Of a stretch of 64,000 bases of DNA, positions 57,420-64,000 are shown in pieces. The notes below the pieces were generated by a model that was given only the letters and a program-made list of their open reading frames with translations, did no database searches and was not told the DNA's origin. Position 1 is the stretch's first letter. Every line of letters starts with the position of its first letter. A program made the position numbers and the translations under genes. Source of the DNA: Isoetes taiwanensis (taxonomy: Eukaryota; Streptophyta; Lycopodiopsida; Isoetales; Isoetaceae). Where the stretch lies: positions 433,910 to 497,909 of the forward strand of contig JAJEKV010000147.1 in assembly GCA_021234155.1 (NCBI GenBank). Direction: 5' to 3'.

Positions 57420-57690
57420 TATCACTAATATATTTAAAGGCCACTAATGTATTTAAATGTATATTGATGTGTCCATGTCATATCATGTAACCTGATGCTA
57501 ACATCTTTTCTTACCGTCGATTTGAGAAAGGGAATGAGGTGGTGCCATCAAGGCCATCCATTTGTGATGGCATGCATGGGTCATCCGTCGACATCAAAAT
57601 TAGGGCAAACAATTTTAACTGTTGATTAGAAAAAGAGGGCAAGAATCTCAATCGTTGAAAGATTATAAGAAGGTGCAAGGAAATTGGCTA
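57420..57690 (+). repeat. Diverged block repeat copy
   Basis: Carries the block landmarks in order: TGATGTGTCCATG, GAATGAGGTGGTGCC, GGCATGCATGGGTCAT, CCGTCGACATCAAAATTAGG and AAGGTGCAAGG. No satellite is attached here. Confidence 0.5.
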
Positions 57691-59567
57691 TTGATCATTT
57701 ATCCAGTTATTTATTCCTTGGATCCTGGGAGCATAGATGTCATGTGGTCTTGATAAATCGGCATCGCAAATTATTTACAATACTTTGTGGATCTAGAAAA
57801 AGCTTTTGGCAGGGCTCTACAATTTGTTTTTTGATGCTTAGGTATGGATTTTGGGAGCTTAGGTATGGTTTCAAGCTCGTGCTTCCTCATTAGTTCTGTG
57901 CTTGCGCTATGTATTTGTGGGGGATGTGTAACTTATTGGCCCCTTTTTTTTTTGTTTTGCTTCTATATTAGGTGATATTTTGGCTTCTTACGAGCAGTTC
58001 TAGATATTCTTGAGGCTTTGAACTTGGAGCTAAAGCTTCTTTGGTGATTTTATTTGTCTAAACTTGCAGGGGTTTTACAGAGTAATATAATGTTCGTACA
58101 TAATCTAAATGACGTTAACATGTTAGTTGATACAATCCACTATCTATATCAACTCTTTTAATTTGGGATTATCCGGTATGACCAAAAAAGTTTTTTGGAT
58201 TTTTTTTAGCTCGATTTTCTAAGGTTTTGGGGAGGTCGTGGGGGTTTTGGAAGACGGAAAAATTTTTCGATTGTTCAAAAATCGAGAAATTTTTTTCTAT
58301 GATCCTTGGTTATCTCGATGAGGGGACATGATTCTTGCAGATGGCCGTGCATGCTGGCGGGATTTAGGGGAACCCTCTATAGCCTCCTTGCTGCATACAA
58401 TTGTCCATAAACCTACAAAATCCTCTATATAGAAAAAAAATGGTGGAACACTGCACGGCATGGAGGACGACCTCAGATCAATCGATTTGCCATATGCATA
58501 CCTTGAAGTTTGTGAGGTATACTGTGTGTTTTTGCATGATTAAGATCTTATTTATGCCAGTAATTCTCTCTTTCAAGAAGGCTTGGTTATTGAATAGGTT
58601 TGTGCCGTAATTTTGATTCTCTTTGAAAAAGGATTTGTGCCTTGAATGTGGTTGCAGGAGGTTGAAGGAGCTGACGAATGGACATGAGCAAAGGATTGGT
58701 CTTTATACACTAGGAGTAAAAAGGATATGGTTTATTCATTTTTTAAAGGTCAGTTTTATCTGAATTATCGCTGTACTGTCTATCCCTTTAATCTGGTGCA
58801 AGCTTGAAGCTTACTTTAGAAGTGCAGGTAGGATCTGTTTATCGTAATGTACCCTTTGTCTGTGTTGTCTTTTAGAATAAGGGATTTGACAAGATTAAGA
58901 AAGAGTCAATACTTCACTTACCTTGGATTGTACATTACTATGAGTAGTTGTATGCAGCGGCATATTATTCAACCCATTCTCGATCCAACAAATCAGTTGA
59001 GAAGGGAGATGAATACTCAGAACAAGTGAATATTTAAAAGTAAAGCATATCTAAATCTTGCATTATTAAGCGCAGGTTATCTTCCTTTGACTCTAGAGCT
59101 TTGGTGGATTATATTAGACTTATTCAACAACTTGCAAAAAGTTCAGATTGTCTATAGGGTTTGAAATTCTATTTGTTATTGGAGTGTAGAGGTTCTTGAG
59201 AATGAATATGCATTGTGTAAGTGGGGTCTCCGAGATGGAAATTGAGAGCTCAGAATTTGCAAATAAGAAGAAAACTAGAGATGAAAATGAATTAGATACC
59301 AGAATTGGTCTCAGTTGCAATACCCATGTTACTGACGATGGCATTTCGATGTTGGAAGAGCACGAAGGGCTTAGAACTGATTATTTAGAGACCTTAGAGA
59401 CCTTCGAAAATGAAGTATCCATGTCTGCTGAGGAAGATAAGGAGGATATGTTGAATTATATCGCATCCAGATGCTGGGAAAACTACTCTGGTATAAACAC
59501 TTTCAATCGCATGAATTTTCTGCCTGATGAACTATTATGTTAGTAGTCTTCTTTTTCATGTAGACAG
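57691..59567. other. AT-rich interval with one acidic ORF
   Basis: A frame at 59196-59543 (115 codons, Glu-rich, e.g. LETLETFENEVSMSAEEDKE) has no recognised domain and could be an exon of the GTPase gene that follows. At 58230-58400 a weak LINE-like stretch (FFYDPWL) is possible but unproven. Confidence 0.3.
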
Positions 59568-60049
59568 AAAAGCTTTTACTTTATGGAGGTGCAATTCATG
59601 AAGCTGGTACTGTAAAAGCTAGAAGGGCTGCCCGGCATGCCACTTCTGATTGGATGGAACTTGAGAAACAACGAGGTATACTGTGTTCATATTACCTGTT
59701 GATTCTCTTTATGTATAACCAGATTGACCCTCAATAAACTGAAACAACAACAAGGCCACAGCTAAAACAAGGAACTTCTAAACATCCGAGAGTAACAAAT
59801 AAGTTCTGTCTTTATATCTAAAGAGCATTTTATGCAACCGATGTTCAAGAGAATTTTCTTAACAATAGCATTGATGACTTTGAAGACCAGCTATTTAAAT
59901 GTTAACACAATGAACTAGAGACAAGTTTCAAAGATAGATTCCACTCCAACTATTTACCTTCACATTTAATCAATGATACATTCATCAATATTTTTGTTCA
60001 AATTTTTCACTGTTCATTTGGTCTACGACCATATTCCATAAGCCGACCA

Positions 60050-60443
60050 ACTGTTTTTGATCATGCCGTCTCTCCTCCCCCATCGGATTTCCTATTCTCT
60101 ATGTACTTGGCCTTACTTCTTCCACCCGATTTAGAATCTGGTTTCGTGTAGCCATGCCCGGAGATCTGATACAAAGTCGGAATCTCTATTTTTGTTTCTT
60201 GCTCTTGCCATATATTTCGTCAACCTTATCCCTTGTGATTTGCTTTCTTCGACTTGCAATAATCAGTTCATATGACCTTAGCCCATGTTTTATCACTTAG
60301 TCAAATACAACTCTAGACCATGAGCATTTACACAAACATAATGCCATAATGCACTGCTCTGCATATTTACTGCAAACATACTGCACTGCACTGCTCTGCA
60401 TATTTACTGAAACAATCTATACAAAAAGACATGCTTTTCAACA
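60050..60443 (-). repeat. Probable 3' LTR start of the intronic copia fragment
   Basis: Read on minus it begins TGTTGAAAAGCATGTC right after the polypurine tract and contains the short repeat AAATATGCAGAGCAGTGCA twice (near 60360 and 60400). The lower boundary is uncertain. Confidence 0.5.
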
Positions 60444-60461
60444 TCCCCCCTGCATGTCTTA

Positions 60462-61638
60462 TTATTTACAACTTATTGCCTGCTTCAGAAAAGAATGTTT
60501 GCAAACTGGTAAAGCTTTTGTCAAGAGATCTGCAAACTGATTCTTAGTATCTATGTGTTTTACCAAAATGTGATTTCTGGCTACCATATCTCTGATATAA
60601 TGCATCTGCAGTTCAATATGTTTGGTTCGCTCATGCATTACTGGATTTTTTGTCATAGCAATACAGCTTGAACTATCTGACCATAATGTGATAGGATCCT
60701 TTTGATGAATACCTATTTCATTTAGCAGTCTTTTACACCATATTATTTCTCTGGCAGCTAATGCAGCTGAAGCATACTCAGCTTCAGCTGTAGATAAAGC
60801 AATTGCAGTTTGTTTTTTACATCTCCATGCTATGGGTGCACCGCCAAGCATTAAGAAGTATCCTGACGTAGACTTTCTACTGTCTACGTCTCCTGCCCAA
60901 TCAGCATCACAATAGGCTTCTAATTGTAAATTTTTTGTGGAATAAGTAACGCCAACATCTTTAGTACCTTTCAAATAACGCAGTATCCTTTTTGCTGCCA
61001 TCCAGTGCTGTCTTCCTGGATTGTTATTATATCTACTAAGTATATTAACAGCGAAGGCAATGTCTGGCCTTGTGCAATTGGCTATGTAGAGTAAGCATCC
61101 AATGAGTTCTCTGTAAGGAATACCTTCCATGGCTTTCCTTTCGTTTTCCGTTTTAGGACACATTGATGCCGTTAATTTTATTCCCGGAATCATAGGCGTT
61201 TGTACAGCATTGCATGCTTGCATTCTGAATCTTTCTAGTACTCCGTCTATATTTCTAGATTGCGATAGTGAAATCCAACCATTTTTCCGATCTCTGTAAA
61301 CTTCTATTCCCAAGAATTTACGTAATTCGCCAAGATCACTCATTTTAAATCTATTAGAAAGAATAGACTTATAGTGTTTCAGAATGTTCATTGCGCTTGC
61401 TCCGATAACGCAATCGTCGACGTACAATGCTATGATGCAGCTTTCTTCACCCTGTTTTAGCTGATACAAGTTTCCATCATTTTCTAACTTTGTTAATCCT
61501 TGTTGTCTTAAGTACGAATCCATGCATTTGTACCACTGCCTGGGCGACTGTCGTAGTCCATAAACAGCCCGTTTTAACCTCCAGACTTTATCTTTACCTT
61601 TCTCAAATCCAGAAGCTGGTCTCATATATATTTCCTCT
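60462..61638 (-). pseudogene. Copia reverse transcriptase/RNase H, 5'-truncated, inside the GTPase intron
   Basis: A clean minus-strand frame of 387 codons. It opens mid-RT at EEIYMRPASGF and carries VYGLRQSPRQWY, the catalytic LYVDDCVIGAS, SDLGELRKFLGIEV, then RNase H with YCDADWAGDVDSRKSTSGY, STAEAEYASAA and WSDSSSCIAM, and the end HIDTKNQFADLLTKAL. All catalytic residues of both domains that lie in the retained part are present and no stop interrupts it. Gag, protease, integrase and the RT N-terminus are missing. After the stop comes a polypurine tract (GCAGGGGGGA) and TGTTGAAAAGC, the probable start of its 3' LTR, which runs toward lower coordinates from 60443; its far end was not resolved. 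Confidence 0.88.
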
Positions 61639-61897
61639 GTTCAACCTTGGAAAATCAAATGTAAAACATTATTGAGACCAAATCCTAGATCGAGTTGTTT
61701 TTCTTGGTTTTCTTTAGCTTCTTTAGTGGTCTGCTTGATAGAACACCACTAGGTCTTAGGGCAGTTTATCTATCTAACCAAATATGAAATAGAGAGGCTT
61801 ATTTGGTTGCTATGTAGGTATTTCAATCATGTCAACTGCTTTGGTTTTTGAATCTAGAGGATACAAGATTACACTACTTGACACACCTGGACATCAG

Positions 61898-63370
61898 GTT
61901 TCAGTTTTCACCTTTTGCTTCTTGTGTCAAAAAATTAGCCATATTCCTTTTAAAGAAGCCATTGTACAAAGTGTTGCAGCAGATTGGGTGTAGGTTTAAA
62001 TAGTGTACGAATGGTGTCTGGCTTCAAAACTATGTGAACTGCGCGACAAATATGTGCCATGGTATGACATTTCCTTTAACCGAACATATTTTTGCTGCAT
62101 ACCAGGTTTTAATGCCGTTTTTAACTCATTCCTCTAAAATTTGGAGATGAGGAAATAAGGCGGTTGTGGAAGTATGTCATGAGTGGAGCTTTGTTGTGAA
62201 TGAAGCAAAGATATTTACATGACTTCATTATGAAGAAGATTCTGCAAGGGAGGACATGAAACCAGCATTTTGAAGACAAGTATCTTTTAGCCAGAGATGC
62301 CCAAAATACAACTGCATAGAACGATCAAATTTGAACTAATGTTGATGAAATTGTCTCAGTAGTCTACCATCATTGCCTTGGGCATTTCTAAAAGTAGATA
62401 TTGATATTAGGAGACATCAGGTGACACTAATAGTTAAGATTTGCTTCATGCATCTACCTTCAGAGTAGGTGGTGACATCAAATCAGTTGCAAATTCAAAT
62501 GCGTAATCATTGTGAGACCTCCTCATGGAGGTTAATGATGAAGTAAGGCAAGTCTGTGTAGGTTCTCAGTTTTGGATGACATGTTTTCTTGCTTTATCAT
62601 AGATGAACATTTGGGATTGGGATGCCAATTCTTGCATTGAGAAGTGCATTGAGGTTAGTTTTCTTTGCCGTGTTACTGGACATAACATTTTGCTTGCAGA
62701 TACTATAATGCGGTGCATGCAATGATAGCAATTAGAATCTTAACCAGTGTTCTGATTTGGAGATGTATAGGTTGCCAGGTAGATCCATATGTTCATCTCT
62801 TAATGTTGTAGATGGGTCTACATTTCTCTCTTCTCTTGGTATCATTTCTGAACCATCATGATTTCATGTATTGGTGTAATCCTAACCGGAGCAACAAGGC
62901 TATAGAGCCATACAAAATCTGCACCAAAACTGGCTCTTCACAGGTGTGTGACTTGCTATCTTGGCCACCATATTTTCTGCACCAAAAATTGTAGTGAATA
63001 TCAGTTAATAAAATATACTTTTAGCTTAATAATTACATTTTCAAATCTTTTCTCGCAGAATTTAAGCTGGGGTACCAAGAGTGCCAGGATGGAAAACAAC
63101 ATGATAGAATCAGCATTTGTATGCTGTTAATCTTTTAGCCTTTTTGATCTGATAGTTTTCTTCTTCTTTGCCACAGGGTTTTATGTACCACGCATGCACA
63201 ACAACTAAAAGGAACTTGAAGGCACGATATTATGATTTTGTGGTTCTTGAAGCATTCTCTTTGCAAAAGAGAAGTGGCTTTGTAAGCTGCATTCTGGTCA
63301 GACTGAAACAAGAAGCAAGATACCATGTCTTGAGTTGCATGGGAGGTAGGGAAACAATTAAACTGCAAAT
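61898..63370 (+). other. Candidate exons without assigned product
   Basis: Open stretches with splice-like borders are: 62849-62944 ending CACAG|GTGTGT (WCNPNRSNKAIEPYKICTKT..), 63060-63119 after TCTCGCAG| (NLSWGTKSARMENNM..), and 63178-63346 after TTTGCCACAG| and before GGAG|GTAGGG (GFMYHACTTTKRNLKARYYD..). They may form one gene with the duplicated short exon downstream, but I recognise no family and they could be chance. Confidence 0.25.
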
Positions 63371-63568
63371 TTGAGTTTGACATTTCTCATTCAACACACA
63401 GGACTAGAAGAAGCCAGACTAGAAATGATAGGCCTTGCAAATGTATAAATTTCTATTTCTTATTTACATTTGAGTTTAACATTTCTCATTCAACACACAG
63501 AACTAGAAGAAGCTAGACTAGAAATGATAGGCCTTGCAAATGTATAAATTTCTTTTTCTTATTTACAA
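63371..63568 (+). repeat. 99-bp tandem duplication containing a short candidate exon
   Basis: 63371-63469 and 63470-63568 differ at about four or five positions. Each has CAACACACAG| followed by CTAGAAGAAGCYAGACTAGA and a GCAAAT|GTATAA end, so each could be an exon of about 45 bases encoding LEEARLEMIGLAN. Confidence 0.85.
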
Positions 63569-64000
63569 CGTGGGATATTAGGATTTTTATATCTGTTATT
63601 TCAGGCTGCCAATCTTCTGTTTATTGATTTGAAAGACCCTTTGAATGGATAACTGTCAGAAGGTCCTCTGTCCTCTGTGATTCAGAGGGAATCACAGATG
63701 GAAATCAGAGATGGAGAAATGGGGAAGAGCATGGGTAACTGCTCTCAGAAGATGCAATATGGATAATTGTCAGAATGCATGTTGTGAATGAAGTAGGGCT
63801 TACCACAAATGGCACATACCCTAAACGTAGATCTAAATCTGCCATAGCATGTATTCTAGATGAGAATTAAGGTTAGTTTTCACGTTGATATATTATTCAT
63901 TATTTACAACTATTGACATTTCTTTGCACTTAAAATTCATGCATTCCTAGGCCAAGTGTAGAGTTTCTTAGTTAGATTCAAAGTTGAGTCGGTGTCAATC
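63569..64000. other. No feature seen
   Basis: AT-rich sequence up to the window edge. GTCCTCTGTCCTCTGTGATTCAG is a small local repeat at about 63664-63686. No frame with a motif. Confidence 0.4.

Larger units (their letters stand above)
59568..61897 (+). pseudogene. RF3-like translational GTPase, two exons seen (gene fragment)
   Basis: Exon at 59568-59675, between GTAGACAG| and CGAG|GTATAC, encodes [20 protein letters not shown] then [12 protein letters not shown]. Exon at 61818-61897, between TATGTAG| and CATCAG|GTTTCAG, encodes GISIMSTALVFESRGYKI then TLLDTPGHQ. Together these are the switch I/G2 and G3 (DTPGH) parts of the GTPase domain of peptide chain release factor 3, joined in phase through the glycine. 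RF3 recycles class-I release factors after termination; in a plant this would act in an organelle. The P-loop exon is not found upstream, nor the exon after DTPGHQ, so the gene may be incomplete or broken. The intron of 2,142 bp holds an antisense copia fragment. Confidence 0.6.

Noticed and set aside
58230-58400. LINE C-terminal fragment (FFYDPWL..)
   Set aside because: One suggestive word only, no further conserved residues and no tail.
59554-59567. CATGTAGAC just before the GTPase exon as a remnant of the P-loop His-Val-Asp
   Set aside because: It is in another frame and overlaps a normal splice acceptor; chance is more likely.

Overview
The window is nuclear DNA of a land plant with a large, transposon-crowded genome. 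The signs are nested Ty1/copia retrotransposons with plant initiator-Met primer sites, non-LTR reverse transcriptase debris with a plant-type zinc-binding tail, long AT-rich introns, GT/AG-bounded exon fragments and simple satellites. A seed-free plant such as a fern is my guess, because a tyrosine-recombinase element and the HAD/DDE-type transposon cargo would be unusual in a flowering plant. That is inference only. There is no bacterial organisation, CRISPR array or operon. Little of the window is functional host gene; most of it records insertions into insertions.

Left part (1-7180): a short-motif satellite (1423-2445) joined to a conserved 'block' repeat (3231-3640), with a GC-rich insertion between them. 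Then come a small acidic Cys-rich ORF (4117-4644), two oppositely oriented copia scraps (6080-6620) and a 30-bp perfect palindrome.

Nested transposon complex (7181-25521): two 194-bp LTRs flanked by the duplication GGATG bound a copia element of only about 4.67 kb. It is stretched to 18.3 kb by a 13.67-kb DNA transposon (11469-25134) with 31-bp inverted ends and a TA duplication. That transposon carries a decayed RNase-H-fold (DUF7869-like) transposase, a HAD/NLI-phosphatase-like gene on the opposite strand, another long decayed ORF, and many CACGC..GCGTG palindromes. Its transposase is itself split by a 1.46-kb poly(A) retroposon with a 12-bp target duplication.

Middle (25522-47768): a gag-only copia derivative with duplication AAATG (29138-30335), a decayed 2-oxoglutarate-dioxygenase-like gene on the minus strand (30440-32965), a 5'-truncated LINE (33383-34817), T-rich blocks with non-LTR RT fragments (34818-39830), a hairpin cluster, and a 1,270-bp near-identical tandem duplication carrying block plus satellite (39956-42495).

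Right part (47769-64000): a 7.06-kb element encoding a tyrosine recombinase and bounded by split direct repeats in the order A1-...-B1A2-...-B2. It has no target duplication, and a copy of the empty-site junction survives next to it. This is the strongest candidate for an undescribed system. It is followed by a kinesin-14-like calponin-homology remnant, exons of an RF3-like translational GTPase whose intron holds an antisense copia fragment, and unassigned candidate exons near the right edge.
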